Part shown: one piece after another, positions 46,801-59,490 of the stretch
Layout of the letters: each line of letters begins with the position of its first letter
Numbering within the stretch: the first letter of the stretch is position 1
From: Gliomastix tumulicola
Taxonomy: Eukaryota; Ascomycota; Sordariomycetes; Hypocreales; Bionectriaceae
Assembly: GCA_001599755.1 (NCBI GenBank)
Contig: BCHX01000001.1
Coordinates: 6,510,001-6,574,000 of the forward strand
Length of the DNA stretch: 64,000 bases
Direction: 5' to 3'
Made by a program: the position numbers and the translations under genes
The notes under the pieces: model-generated
Told to the model about the DNA's origin: nothing
The model's database searches: none
The model's input: the letters and a program-made list of their open reading frames with translations, nothing else

Positions 46801-48410
46801 CCCGTCTTGTCTGAGAAGACGTAGTTGACCTGGCCCAAGTTCTCGAGAATGGTTGTCGTGTTGGCGACCATGGGCGTGTTAGTCCCAGGGTCGTACATCT
46901 CGGCATCCTGCATCATGAAGAACTGTCCTATCTTGACCAGCTCCAAGCTGATATACAAAGAGAGCGGGATCAAGGTGTTGAACATAATGACAAAGCCGAT
47001 AAAGATCTCCTCTGCAGGGACACTGGCATCCCAGAGAACCGTGTTGCCAAGGATGCGGTAGAGGTAGAACGAGTCCTGCTCCGTGGGATCCTCCCAGATG
47101 TAGTAGCCGGCTGTCAGACCGGCCGAGATGCAGATGACACCCACGATCTGCAGAAGAATCATCTTGTTGATGATAGACTGCATGGCGGGCTTCTTGGTAC
47201 GCACATTCTTGTTGGCGTTCATGCGAATCTTGCACTCCTCGCCCGTGTTGACGACAAGACCAATGGCCAGAGATGTGTTGCGAAGAGTCGAGCCACGGTA
47301 GACGACGTTATTGTGCGTCAGAGGCAGAGTCTCGCCGTCCAGGGTGACCTTGCCGTCGTAGGTGTACAGATCGAGGTTGGGGTCTTCCGAGACAACGGTG
47401 GCCTGCGTGGACAAAAGCCCATCCACATCAGAGCATCGCTTCGTGAAGAGCGGGGACGCCTGCTTGCTCTTGAGATTCGTCTCACCGTCGAGGGCCATGG
47501 TGTCAATGTACGCTATGCCATTAGGACCAGTGGCATGAAGGAGCGCGATATCAGCAGGGATGCCATCATCGCGTCGGAGACGAACAATGTCTCCAACCTG
47601 CACATGCTGCCACTGCACCGGAATCCAGTGGCCCTCTCCAAAATTGGCCAGCTCGTTCCGGGGCCGGTGCTTGTGCTCGTCCACGGGCCGACCGTCCTTC
47701 CAGCCCTTTCCGCTGAACTTTGTCGGCCTGTTCTGCGAGTCACTCCTAATGCCATGTCCCAGCACCCACGTCGTCGCACGGTTCTCAACCTTGTCCATCT
47801 CATACCGGCGCCAGTCATCGTACCCTTCCTTGAGCATACTAAACGCAACGAAGATGCCGAGCGGCACAATCGTCGTCCACCGTCCGACGGTACTCAGCCC
47901 GGGGATCATCTGGATCACACCGATAACGAGGAAGTAGAAGTTGCCGAGCTTGCTGAACTGGAAGATGAGCTGGGCGGGGATGAAGCTCCAGAGCGTGTAC
48001 CGACTGGACCGGATGAAGTTGCTCACGAACGGCTTCCCGCTGCGCTCGTCGACGAGGCCCCGGGGCCCCGCGTCGGTCGGGTTGAGCGGGATGTGGCGGC
48101 CGTCGCGCGAGGGGGGCAGCGGCTTGCGGCGGAAGATGAGCTCGACGACGAAGCGCTGCCAGAGCAGGGCGAGACGGGCCTTGAACTGGTCCTTCCGGCT
48201 CTCCTTGGCGACCCGTCGTTTCCTGGTATTCCGGGACCGCGCGATGGAGGACCGGATGTCCCGCCTCACGAAGTCGCGCATGCCGGCCGTGAAGCTGCTC
48301 TTCTTGGGCCCGCCGCGCGCGGGGGCAGCAGGCTGTTCGTCATCGTGGCCGCCGGGCAGCTTGGACGCCCCCTGTATGGGGGAGTCGGTCGAGGGACTGT
48401 ACGGGGCCAT
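43867..48410 (-). CDS. P4-ATPase phospholipid flippase, Dnf3-type
   Basis: Moves phospholipids from the outer to the cytosolic leaflet; yeast Dnf3 acts at the trans-Golgi and plasma membrane. Model complement(43867..44452, 44503..48410), 1497 residues, one 50-bp intron near the end. A basic N-terminal extension precedes TM1-2 (FIPAQLIFQFSKLGNFYFLV, IPGLSTVGRWTTIVPLGIFV). The actuator has TMALDGETNLKSK (about 303). The phosphorylation site is DKTGTLTENIMRF (Asp about 533), with IPLSLYISLELVKIGQFF just before. The hinge is GDGANDVGMILEAHVGIGISG (about 1108). The Dnf3 class is suggested by QMIPGLSTVGRWTTIVPL and GYDDWRRYEMDK, which differ from the Dnf1/2 form. A long soluble stretch near 800-870 holds Ser/Arg-rich sequence likely to be phosphorylated. 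Exon 2 adds the last membrane segments and a disordered tail. Confidence 0.93.
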
Positions 48411-51400
48411 CGGGGTCGCATGGAGCTCAGGATCGGCTGCTCGGGGTCGCGATGCCGCGGATATCGTCGTTGGGCTTGTCGGTCGCGATCATGAGCGGAA
48501 AGGAGTCGTCTCGGTCCGTCTCTCGAGCTGTCCGTCCCGCGACGACGGGGGCGGTCGAGGGGATTGCTGCGGGCTGCTTGCACAGTGGCTGCGTTATGTA
48601 CAGACGCCCTCGGGGGAAAGAATAAAGATGATACAGAAGAATACAGGGAATAGGAACACAATTCCAAGAAAAGCGAAAGAATAGACTCAATGGACGATCC
48701 CTATGTCCAATAAAAAAAATTATAGCCCGAGGCCAGAGAGGCAGCCCAGATAGAGGAAGAGACTAAAGGAGAGACAGGACGACGGGCGGCGGAGCAGAGC
48801 AACGGCCCGGTTGTGAGAAAGACGCCAGTGGAAAGAAGCACCAGCAGCTCCTCCTGCCTTCCAAGATCCGATTCAATTCATGGGCAGCATGGCTCCTGCA
48901 CACCATCTGATTGGGTCCTCCGGCGCCCCGTCCCCATGGCGGGCCCTCGTCACTCCCGCTAAGGAGATACCAGCATCCCTCACCCAACGCCCACAGCCCA
49001 GCTGAGTACCGCTGCCCCGAGCAGTACCAATACGCGCCGGCAATCATGGCGCAGCGCCCGCCGTCATCACTCTTTCGGGCTGCCTCCCCCCCAGTCAGTT
49101 CCCCGAAGCCAGCGCCTCAATTGCGGTTTTACGAGACTCATCAATATAATACGCCGTACCACCACACCAGCTGGCGTCCGAGCCACCGCTGTGTACGTAT
49201 ACGTGTCAGCAAATTCGTCCAGCCCTCCCGTCCCAATGACAGTCCTCCCCGACCTGACGATGATCTGGACCTCCGCGCCGCGTGTCACTGCCCCACGGAT
49301 TGTCTATTAGACTTCCCAGCTACCTATTCTTAGGCTTGTTTCGGTGAGCGTTGCAGTTTGCCCATCATGTGGTACAGGTGGCGGCCAATTTATTAAACGA
49401 GTAGGTAAGCATGCTTTTACGCGTTGGACACCGGTGCCAGGTAGTGCTGAGCTCTGCAAACGGACAGAAGACAGGCTCAGCAGAGACAAGATTTTGCCCA
49501 AGGTTTAAACGCTGGCTCGTTGGTCTTGTTCGAGGTCGGACAGCTTTTCTTCTCAGAGGAAGTAGCTCCTTGCGGACTAGCGTGGGATTGACTAAGCCGC
49601 TGACTTGCATCCACGGACACTCAGCACGGCCCTTGCCAATGTGCGAATATCCGTGTGCCCGTCTGCAAGGCTCGGGGGACTCGGCGGGGGGGGCAATCGT
49701 TGTTTCTTTTCACGAGCTGCCTGTATCACACACAATAGTGAACCCTGGAAGCTTGTTGGGTCTTGTGACGGACGCACGGCGATAAGGCGGACGGGCCCCC
49801 AAAGTGAAGAAGCGGCAGCTTAGGTCAGCCCAATGTGCAACTTCAGATGGAAGATCGCCGTTTGTCGGTGACGGGTCTCGTCCAAACGCGTGAGAAAGAT
49901 GCCGTCGGTCATAGACCTCTGTAGTACAAGACTGCCTTAGAGTTGTGCACAAATACTAGGTACCCGCCCAGACACACAGAAGCCGGCGAACAGGCTCACT
50001 TGACGACGAGCAAAGACTAGGCTATAAGAGGTGTCCCCAACGCCAGGCCAAAGACAGCCAACACAACGATACAGCGACATCGACAACTGGCCATGCCCTC
50101 TGTCCATTAGCTACGTCATCCGGTTTATAGAACCTTCAGGCAGAGAAAGCACGTTCTCTATTCCCAAATCCAGATGCCCAGCCTGCACGTCAGCAACATC
50201 AGGGATCCAAGTAATTAAGCTTATTTTCCATGCCAATAGAGATCCATGCGCCCTCAACGCCGAGACTGATCTTCATCGCGTCAACAGCGAGGGGACGTAA
50301 CAAGGGGATCAGACATCAGCCTGGTCTCATCTTCTTCCTCTCCCTCACGCGCATGGTATCACAGTTCACTACAGTCACCAGTCACAAGCAAGGCACCGGA
50401 CCAGACACCGTAACAACCGAAAACGCGCCTTTAAACATTTCAAGACTATTTTGACACCCAGAACGAAAGACAGGACCTTGAAAACCGTATTAATCGTATC
50501 TTGTTTCCGTCCACTCAGACGGACAATCATCTCCCCCAACAAGAAAAAGGGAAACAGATGAGAAGAAATAAGGGAAAAAGAGTAGAAATCCACCACACCA
50601 AATCTTCGGGGCTGGGCTGGTATTTGTTTTTGATATCCCGCACCCTTCTGCTTTATTTTCCTCCTCCAACTCCACCGGGACGTATAAACGTCAACAGACC
50701 CGAGGAGCTCAATTAAGAGCCTGTGGCTCTTGTGAGGGCCACCTGGGCCTTCCCCCAAGTTACCCAGACATAAGATAAGACAAAGTATTGGAAACAGTAC
50801 AAGCGAAAGCAGGAACAGCAGTCGACAGAAAACGGTATTCCGACAAGAGAGTAATTGAAACAGATAAAAAGAAGAATGGAATGATGAAATAAAAAGGATG
50901 TCTCTCAATATCGAATATAATATGTGCCGTCATGATTATTAAATCTAGACGAGGCATGCGGTGGCCAAGCATGCTCCGCCGTAGAGAGTGAGTAGAGTGT
51001 AAAAGCAAAAAGCTCAAATGGAAGAAAAGATGAGTAAATAAGAGGCCACCCAGGATGTAAGATATAAAATATCTGGCGGTGCGAGATGTCGTACTGTCGC
51101 CGAGATGATAGTCGCAAACGATCGCTGTGCCGGACACGCATAACCGATATCGAAGAAGAGCATCGTCATGCAGATAGATTCATAATGGCCGTGAAGTGCC
51201 AGGCCGCGGGCATGGGGTTCGCACACGCACCGCGGTCCTGGCCGGCGAAAGAAATTTGAGTGGCGTCATGGGGTTCAGACGACGCCACTCAAAAGAAGGA
51301 AACTCAGCGGCTCCCCGTGGTATCAGATAAACCCCTCCCAAAACGCCTCAGTGTAACCAATGGAGATCGACCAAGTCTGTCTCCGGTATCCAAGCTCTCT

Positions 51401-51429
51401 GAGCTGATGCTCAGTCCCGGTAGTGTAAC
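48411..51429. other. 3.0 kb intergenic region, flippase promoter and homeobox 3' flank
   Basis: No gene supported. The left third (48411-49400) is the flippase upstream region and is G/C-richer. The right part (50300-51250) is A/T-rich and likely part of the homeobox 3' untranslated region. Open frames (48911-49333, 50375-50908, 50760-51137) lack domain signal. A poly-G run occurs at 49684-49692. Confidence 0.55.
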
Positions 51430-53429
51430 TTATTGCGGCACACCTCCGAGAGCCTCCGGAGACAGATCCTCGTGCTCCAGACCGTCGAATGAGACCAGTT
51501 GGTCCATGTCGAGCTCAGTATGTTGCGGCTGGATGAAGTGCGGCGACTGGGACTGCATGGGCAGTTGGAGGGCATGCTTCGAGTACATCTCGTTCAGGCT
51601 GGCACCATCGTCCGATACGGCGCAGGAACCGTCGTTACCCGGGAACATATCGGCAGATCCTGGCCTGCCCATCATAGCCATCGGAGGCGACTGCTCGACG
51701 ATGGAAGGCTCAGTAGGCCCAGTGTAGGGCATGTGCGAGCCAGCTGCAGAGGGCGTGGTATCACCAGGCATGGGTGTAAGGAAGCCGTGGTTGAACGGGG
51801 TCTGGAAGCCGGGCGTGCCGATAGCACTGTCCTGGGCGTGAGCGTGGGGAAAGAAACCAGGGCTGGGAGGGAACTCGGAAGCCGAGGTGGTGGCAGACAT
51901 GGGATACTGCCGCATGTCGAGGCCGAAGCCTGCCTGCGTGTCAATCCGCAGGTTGGCATTCACCTGGGGAGGCTGCTGTGGTGAAGGTGCATAAATAGGG
52001 GTATGCTGGGGAGGACCCATCTCGCCAGGGGGCTGGATGTAGAACGAAGGCATCGGCTGGTTCTGGAACATGGCGAAGTCAACGGGACCCGGCACGGAAC
52101 GACTACGCTGGCGCTTGTGACCCTGAGGACGCATCGCGCCAGAGTGCAGATGGCTGATGTTGCCCCAGTGTTCCTGCATCATGGTCACATGCGGCTGCGC
52201 AAAGTTCGGCTGCGACGAGGGGCGAGCAGTAGGCGAGACCGGTGCGGAGATCGAGATGGCATGAGGGTCGTGGAAGACATGCTGGGCCTGCACCTGGTGC
52301 AGAGCATGGTTGAGAGGGTTGAGAGGGTTGTGGCGGTTCATGAAGGCATCAAGCGAGACCAACTTGGCCAGCTGGCCACTCAACACCTTGGGGTTTCCAC
52401 CCAAGTGGTGTACGAGGCACTGCGTAGCCTGGTGATCCTGCGTGAAGTCGCCAACCTGCGAGAAACCGGCGGCATTGGAGTGGTCCATGAGGAAGTTGGG
52501 AGGACGGGTGAGCTCGATAACAATTCCGCCATGCTTGTTCGGGTCGCCGTCGTTGTTGTCCAGGAAGATGTTCTTGACGTACGCGAAGGGATACTCGATC
52601 TTGTATCCGGCCTGGTCGTTGTTGATGTAGTACGTGATGGTGCCCTTGTCGGGGGAGTAGAAGACGACAAGGTCCATCGCGTTCTGTCCCACTCGCGTCC
52701 ATGTTCCAATGCTCAGAGATCGACAGGTCAGGTGGTTAATCACTGATTATTGTTAGCCCCATCTTCAGCAGACACAGGATGATTCGACTACTCACAAACT
52801 TTGGAGTTGGGATCGCCAATGAGCATATTCCCGTGTCCAAAAGGAGACAGACCAGTGCGGCCAAAGTAGTTGCCACCCAGACCCTTGCCGGATTCCATGG
52901 CCTGCATAGCAAGGTAGGCACGCATCGACTCAGGAATGGAGTCGATGTCCTCGCCAGTCTCCAGGCTCTTCTTCGCCAAGTTCTTGATCTTCGCGCGCCT
53001 GGTAGATGAGTTAGTAAAGGCGAGCCATCCATTGGATCACTCGAGCACGCACCTGTTCTGGAACCAGATCTGGACGGAGCGCTCGGTCATGTTGATTTCC
53101 TCGGCGATCCTGTCCCGTACCAGCGCAGTAGGCGTCGGGTTCTTGTTGAACTCGAGTTCCAGAGTGGCCAGCTGGTCCTGGGTCGCCCGCTGACGCTTCT
53201 GGTTCTTCTGCTGCTGGGTGAGGGTGCTCTTTCGGGGTGGTCGTCGGTTGTTGGCATTGGTCGAGCCACTGCCGGTGCCGGTAGAGGTGGAAGGAGACGG
53301 AGACTGCTTGATGGGAACGGTCGAGCCGGGTGTAGTGGCCCCGTATCCCATCGAATCGTGGAGGGAGGTAGGCGTGCCAACATGGTCGCCATGGCCCATG
53401 GGCGTTGCCTGATCAACTTCCGTAGCCAT
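51430..53429 (-). CDS. Homeobox transcription factor, PAH1/Phx1-type
   Basis: Model complement(51430..52742, 52796..52998, 53053..53429), 630 residues. An N-terminal Ser/Thr/Gly-rich region comes before a TALE-unlike homeodomain (about 76-132): KRQRATQDQLATLELEFNKN, NMTERSVQIWFQNR, then RAKIKN across the first intron. The intron splits the Arg codon that ends WFQNR. A second conserved block (about 194-280) follows, with LSIGTWTRVGQNAMDLVVFY, KIEYPFAYVKNIFLDNND and GGIVIELTRPPNFLMD. This post-homeodomain region is what I associate with the fungal PAH1/KAL1/Phx1 group. The rest is Gln/Pro/His-rich and probably activating. Homologues control hyphal growth, conidiation or stationary-phase survival. 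Developmental control here is inferred by family. Confidence 0.9.
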
Positions 53430-56400
53430 GATTGGCAGAAAGTGTTCCGTCTCGATCGATCAAGATTGCCCAATCAAGTCGGTTGGCGGTTCCGAGAATT
53501 GTAGGCGGTCAGGATCGTTCACGTCCGAAGATCTCGAGGGTCGGGATATCAGTACGTGTTGTGAGTAATTCACGCTAGTGTGCAAGCCGCGTGTTGCTCG
53601 GTGCAGTTCGTGTTGCCGTCGGGCGGTGTCTGCAAGTGATGATGATAATATTGATATGGGTTGAGTGATGCTCAGTAAGGAGTGTCGGTCGCGTCCTCGG
53701 ACAAGGCAAGGGGCGAGAGAGGCGGTGAAATAACGGGCTGGCTGCTGTGTCAAACTAGGACTACTACTCGACGGAGTGTGTGCGGTGTAGGCAAGGCCGA
53801 ATGAAGGGAATGGTCCCGGAAGGAGTGACGGGTACCAGAAGAAGGCTTTCGAACAGTGTTGATGATCAAGGAGTGACTATAAAGGAAAGAAATAAAAAAC
53901 AAAAAGGGACGCGGGGAAACGAAAGGGAAGAGGCGGTCACAAGAAGAACGACGATAGAGAATGGGAGATGGAGAAGAGAAAACGGGGGGAGGAGGTGGGA
54001 GGAAGTGGATTTTGGGGGGAGGACAGAGAGGGCAGAGGCCAGCGGGCGGGTTCCAGGGGGCTTCACGGCTGTGGGTTGGGTCAGGCCAGCCAGGCCAGCC
54101 CAGGCCAGACCTGCGATGGACTTTTTTTTCTGACGGGGAAGAAGCCAAGCCCAAAGTACCTCAACGGTCTCCCATCCACTCCACCCGCTGCTGTGTCAGG
54201 CACCTGATGCACCTCACTGGCTGCTGGGAGGGCTGAGGCCCACTAAACCAGGTACGGATGTCGTAGGCACCCACCAGGTGGGATAGAAAAAAAGAGACAC
54301 ACCAAGCCGCACGCCAATTGAGCCTCTGACAGGCAACAGTCCAGCGCCACGCCAACGTCGCCGGCATTGGGTAGGGTGCAGGTAAGTGATTTTCAGCTCC
54401 AAATATAAGAAAGAAATGGCAACAGCGCTCAAGTATCACCAGTTTGTTGCACTTTCGAGTCCTGTGCCTGCATCCCGAGCTGCACAACCACGGCCACTAG
54501 CCTCAGATTCCGTTTGTTTTGTGTCAACACCTTCCGGGCCTAGCGCCTCTGGTCTTGTGTGCCACAAGTACGGAGTACGGAGCAAGCACACATCGTTGGT
54601 CGCCTGCCTTTTGCCTCCTTTTCCGTCCCGTGCGTCATCAGCCTAATTGATTCTGATAGAGTCGGGTGTCTCCTGGAGGCGAGTGTAGTAGGTAGGGTGG
54701 TATTCACAGCGTCTGCTTCCCGGTTTGAGCAGTTCGCTCCCTTATCGTGAACGCCAATGCTGCATCGTGACTGGCTGGTTGTCCTTTCAGCCCCCAACGC
54801 ACACCACCCATCGCCGCCACCATGACAGACCAGACAGGCTTGCCGCTGATCGATGCCCGAATTTGCCGCACCTGCAGGCGGGCAGACTGTGCAGAACGGC
54901 GCCATCAGACGTGAGCCCTCACCCGATTGACGGACGCATCAGTCCAGGCGACCAGGGTCATGGTCATGTGTTGCCGGACCTGGAAGGCCGGTGGAGCTGT
55001 GCCTGTTCAGGGGTTGACCTCAGCAGTGAGAAAAGCCAAAGGCTCAGAGCGCACCAAGACGCGCTACTGTATGCACGAGCACGGCCAAGGCGCGAGGCTA
55101 CTGCACGGCACCGTGCTGTCTCTGCGCGATACGAGCGAGCACAGTGCTCAGCTGGCGCCGTCACTGTCCTGTCACTCTCCGTCGCTGATCAGGCGGTGCC
55201 AAGAGCAGGGGCCCTTTGCGAGAAGTGAATGGTATCAACAATGGAGTGACGGTTTGAGGCATCGTGACATGTTTACTGCAGTAAGGCTAGCAGCATCCAT
55301 TCGTACAGGCTTCACCCCTTCTAGTCGTTCATGCAAAGATGGAATTTCGCGAAAACCTGAGGCTCAATGCAGCCGCATTGTAGGAAGCCATCACCCGCCT
55401 GGTCCTTCCCTCTGGCTGTGAGACACGCCATAATACGGAAGGAACAGCCTGACGGTCTCACTTTCTTCTCTCTTACCCGCACTTGCGGTCGCCTGTCAAG
55501 CAATCACCAACATCATCCACTACAGTCTAATTCACATGCTGCCAGCAACTGGCACTAAAGACCAGCTTTTGCCTATTCGGCCCCTTCGTGTTGTTTTTGT
55601 TTTTCCAGAAGTAACCGCCGAGACACAGTCCCGGATACCCAACGTCTCTGTCTGAACTCCGGATTCTGCTGGCGCCCCTCAAAAACCACCAAAGAGGTCA
55701 GGCATGCCTTGGCCGAGACAAGCAGGGGTCCAGCGCCCGTTGCTGACTCTTCCTCCAGCGCAGCTGAAAAAAAAAACAATGCTGCAGAAGCTCGAGAACA
55801 ATTCTCGGGCACACTCATTCAGCTACAGGTGGAACTGCACTCAGCCACTGACCTCAACCTAGATCAAGACGTTGGGCATGGTTGCATCTGGGGATACACT
55901 GCAGTGGCCGCAGGGACGACTGCAAAAGATGCCCTCTCTGAGACCGAGTGTCCATGGACATCTACAATAACTGACGCGATCGCTGAAGCCTGCAACGCGA
56001 ACCCTTCGCCAGCCCTCAGAGCATGCTTGGGCATCCTTGCCATGTTGCTCCGTTCTCCCTCCTACTAATACTATTAATATCCAGGTAACTCATCGTGGGC
56101 TATATGTGATTTGGAGCACGTCAGGAAGATCATCTCATGCATGATAATGACTTCCTCAGTGCTGGAAGACTGGCCGAGACAGTTTCGAGCGTGTCTCATG
56201 GCGCTGTTGAGAAGCATTTCGTACCGGCGGCAAGCTCCATTTGATCCCTACCGTTTCCCGTGATTCATCGAACTTCCAGTGTCCCGATGCTCGCCAAAAT
56301 ACCTCCGGTGAGTTGCGCCAGGATCGCTTATCAGGTGGCCTGACATTGATCGGTGTGAATCAGATGTTGCCTGTTAATACTTGCTGTCTGGGTTGACGAC

Positions 56401-58266
56401 GGAAGACTGACACACACCTCAGGTAAGCAGATGCACAGTGCGCGTCTGATCAACGACACCCATCCCCTTTTCAGCCCGTTTACCCATCAAGATCCTAGCT
56501 CTGGTCTTACCCCTGACCCGGAATCCTGTGCCTTGCAGTTCTCAACCCCCCTTGCTCCTTGGCGTTGTCCTGCCACGGTCCAACCAGCTGCCAGCCAGTG
56601 GGACCTGCCTCGCATCAGCAGCCCAGCACGCACTTGAGACGCCGCCACACTTCCACTAACGGAGGGAGGATGTGGTCTAGCTCGGATACGGCCTGTTGCG
56701 ATGGCAAGTCCAGGCTCTCCTATTGATGCCCTCCGTTGCCTCTCCTCGTCAGGAGTCTATTTGCTGACAGGCTGGGAATGGAAAGAGGTCAGGCCCGGCC
56801 ACGTGGGCCGGCGGAATGGAGTGACATTCGTTGACCAGAAATCCTGGCTCGCTGAACCAGAACCAGCGATCGTCTTTGAGCGCTTGGACGACGATAACCC
56901 GCGAACCCCTTTTCTTATGCCAGCTTTTACCGATTAGGGCGGGGGCAGCATAACTTAGCAGGGCAGGCCGGTCCATATGATGTAGCCACTGCTCGTTAGC
57001 CTCCGAAAAATGACGATGCTTCCCCAAGACGCGACGCGCCGTCGCCTCGTCGCTGAGCTCCTAAAATTCTCGACTAGCCATTGATGGGACGCCACAATGG
57101 CCCTGGCGGTCAAGACAATGTTGACGAGAGCTGAAGCGTTATGAGCATCAAGAGGCGATCACTACCACCCTGCTTGGAACTTTTCGTCCCCATCAGCCTC
57201 TCTGAGACATTCACGCCCAAATGGGTTGGGACGCCTCCATCGATACGGGGATGCAATAACCACGCACACAGGTGCCCAGTTCACGCCTTGTACTATTTCT
57301 TGTAGCACGAACGGATACGAACAGTGGTCGCACGGAACAGGCGCTATCCGAACTCGCAGCCTATTTATATGTCTCAGTGCGCGTGGCGATCACAAACGAC
57401 CCGGTTAGCCTTCCGGCCAAGTGTTACAACGGCGACCAGTTCACCGCCTGTCGCCTGTCGCCCGCCGGACTGGCAAGAAAAGGGGTCAGGAGAAAGGGCT
57501 GGTGGGCAGCATCGACGCCGCCCTGTTTCTTCAGCAGAAGCAGCCGCTGACGACAATGGGGATTTCCTTTCTTGTTTCTTCTTTGTTCTCGTCTTTTTTT
57601 CCCTGTTTCCTTGCGGACAACTCACATTATATCCCGTCCTCCCTCTCGTCCCGACGGTTCCTCCCCGCGATGCCAAAGCGTCAAGTGCGGCAGTTGGGCG
57701 CCCGATTAGGAAAAGACGAGAAGCTGGTGGGACGGCGAAAAAAAAACTCCCTTGACCCCTGAATCAGACGAATAAGTCAATGCACTGGACGCACAAACTC
57801 GTGCAGTAGCCATATTGCCACATGTGTTGAGGCATCAAGAGCCGCTTGCTACGGTAAATAGAGAACTGAACTAGCCTGCCTTAGCTATTGGCAGAAGACA
57901 AAGTAGGGAAGGAATTCCGACGGTGAGTTGAAACTCCAGACGATATTGACATATGCCCAAGAGAGCTAGTCCTGATACTACCCTGGAGATGCATGACCTG
58001 CAAGCTGGGTCGGCTCGTCTTTTTTATGCGTTTCTATCTCGATGTTGATACAGTTACGCGAGACGCCGGGGGCTTATCCGTCGAGCATCCGAACACAAAG
58101 ACGCTCCTTTGGGAACTGGCGGTGAGTAAGAGCGTCTCTGTTTGTGGAACTGCATGTTCGAAACACCCTCGCCCGCAGGGTTGGACACGGGGCGCAACAG
58201 TCCCTCGATCGAACCGACGGGTGTCCTCTTTTGGCGGGTATTGGAAGCTGCTGTACGAGGCCATCC
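53430..58266. other. 4.8 kb upstream region of the homeobox gene
   Basis: This is the largest gene-free stretch. Directly upstream of the homeobox start (53680-54070) the + strand is purine-rich, that is, a long pyrimidine tract on the sense strand, fitting a long leader and promoter. The remaining 54.1-58.2 kb has many short open frames (longest about 167 codons, 54725-55228) in mixed frames with no domain. No terminal repeats, tRNA-like structures or transposon proteins were seen. It may be a large regulatory region, a non-coding transcript, or relic sequence. Confidence 0.5.
53930..54060 (-). promoter_or_regulatory. Pyrimidine-rich leader/promoter block of the homeobox gene
   Basis: On the minus (sense) strand this is CCTCTCTGTCC, CCCCCCAAAATCC, CTTCCTCCCACCTCC and CCCCCCGTTTTC, a dense C/T block ending about 500 bp before the start codon. 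It resembles fungal transcription-start regions. Strand and role are inferred. Confidence 0.35.
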
Positions 58267-59490
58267 TCACAACTCTTTCATGACCTCCTCCACGGCTCTC
58301 GCGGCCATTCTCTTCCTCTGGTCGTAGCCCATGCCCTCACCGGCCTCCCGCACCGCCTGTAGCTTCCGCATCATCTTCTCGACCTTTTCCACATCCTCGT
58401 CGTCGAGTTCCGACTTGGCCCCCTCCTCGCTGCCCTTGAGTAACGTGTCTACTGCTGCTGGTGTCTTAGTGTCCGTGTCCTTTGTCTCCTTCCCATCGTC
58501 CTGCTCTGGCATGCCGCTGCTCCATATGGCCGCCTTGAGCCCTTCAAAGTCGGCCCTGTCGTAGCCAAAGTCCAGATTCTCGGGGTCCAGATCCTTGCCG
58601 TCGCCCTCCTCCTCGTCCCCGACCTTGAAGTCGCCGAAGTCGGATAGGTCGTCTGACACCTGCGCCCAGTCGTTGGCCTCAAGAGCCTCCCTCACGCGGG
58701 GGATGCCTGTCTTTTCTGCAGCGTGTAGCGTATCAGACCATCGTGCGCTCTTTTTGGGGGGGGTTCTCTTCGCCCCATGGCGATCAAGCAACGCGGTAAA
58801 TATATAAAACGTCCGAGGGGAGAGGGGAAGGTGCAGGGATGTGAAGGAGGGGAGGGGGGTTCAGGGAGACTTACCTCCGAACTCATTGCGCGCGTCCTGA
58901 TCTCTCCCCGTCAGCTGCACAAACTCCAGCCCTACGCCCGCGCACGCATCCTCCCACTCGTCTGCATCGCCGTCCCCAACGCCGACAGCGAGTCCCACGC
59001 CGTCCCACGCCCATCCACCCAGCCCGCCTTCGCCCGCGACCCTCCCGACCTCCTTGATGAGCTCGCGCGTCCGTAAACTACTCTCCGCCCCGGCTGCGGG
59101 CAGGCTGAAGATGAGCATCAGCCCGCCGAGGACGGACAGAACCTCCCGCGCCTCAGGGGAGAGGAAGGCCGCGGCCCAGTCGGCGGTGCCGTCGGACGGG
59201 ATGAGGTCGATCCAGACGGGGATCGTGGAGGTGTAGTACGGTGTCTTGAGGGGGAGGTCGTGGGTTGTGCCTGCGAGGGTTGTCGACGTCGGCACAGGGG
59301 CTGCATTTGTGAGATCTGCTCTGGTGATTAGATATTGTGGAACTTCGGGACGTAGATGTGTGTGATGATGATATTGTGACTGAGTGGTTTCACCTTTGAG
59401 GACGCGGCTTAGGTGGTTTGCTTCATCCTCGAGGCTGATGGCGAGGATGCGCCGCGGGTTGCTGATATCTGGCGCTTCCGTGTCCGACAT
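58267..59490 (-). CDS. Irc6/AAGAB-like adaptin-binding protein (p34 family)
   Basis: Model complement(58267..58715, 58875..59318, 59394..59490), 329 residues. The N-terminal half resembles the Rab-like fold of the alpha/gamma-adaptin-binding p34 family: RRILAISLEDEANHLSRVLK, then PLKTPYYTSTIPVWIDLIPS, WAAAFLSPEAREVLSVLGGL, a long loop, and GVGLEFVQLTGRDQDARNEFG. The second exon joins to EKTGIPRVREALEANDWAQ, the conserved helix of this family. The C-terminal half is acidic (FGYDRADFEGLKAAIWSSG) and ends in DEDVEKVEKMMRKLQAVREA, the typical adaptin-binding tail. Family members assist AP-1/AP-2 clathrin adaptor assembly; yeast Irc6 acts with AP-1. The first intron is 75 nt and stop-free. Confidence 0.85.

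Noticed and set aside
47313..48494. 393-codon open frame on the + strand opposite the flippase
   Set aside because: Antisense shadow of a conserved P4-ATPase; no domain or membrane pattern of its own.
52003..52746. 247-codon open frame opposite the homeobox gene
   Set aside because: Antisense to a conserved exon and composition-driven.
54725..56068. Possible small genes in the homeobox upstream region
   Set aside because: Open frames of 119-167 codons start mostly at non-ATG codons, have no domain, and lack convincing splice partners.
56701..56937. 78-codon ATG-started open frame
   Set aside because: Its sequence looks protein-like in places, but there is an equally long open frame on the other strand and no family match, so it is not called.
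58150..58165. TGTTCGAAAC, resembling a tRNA B box
   Set aside because: No matching T-stem, and no A box at the proper distance.
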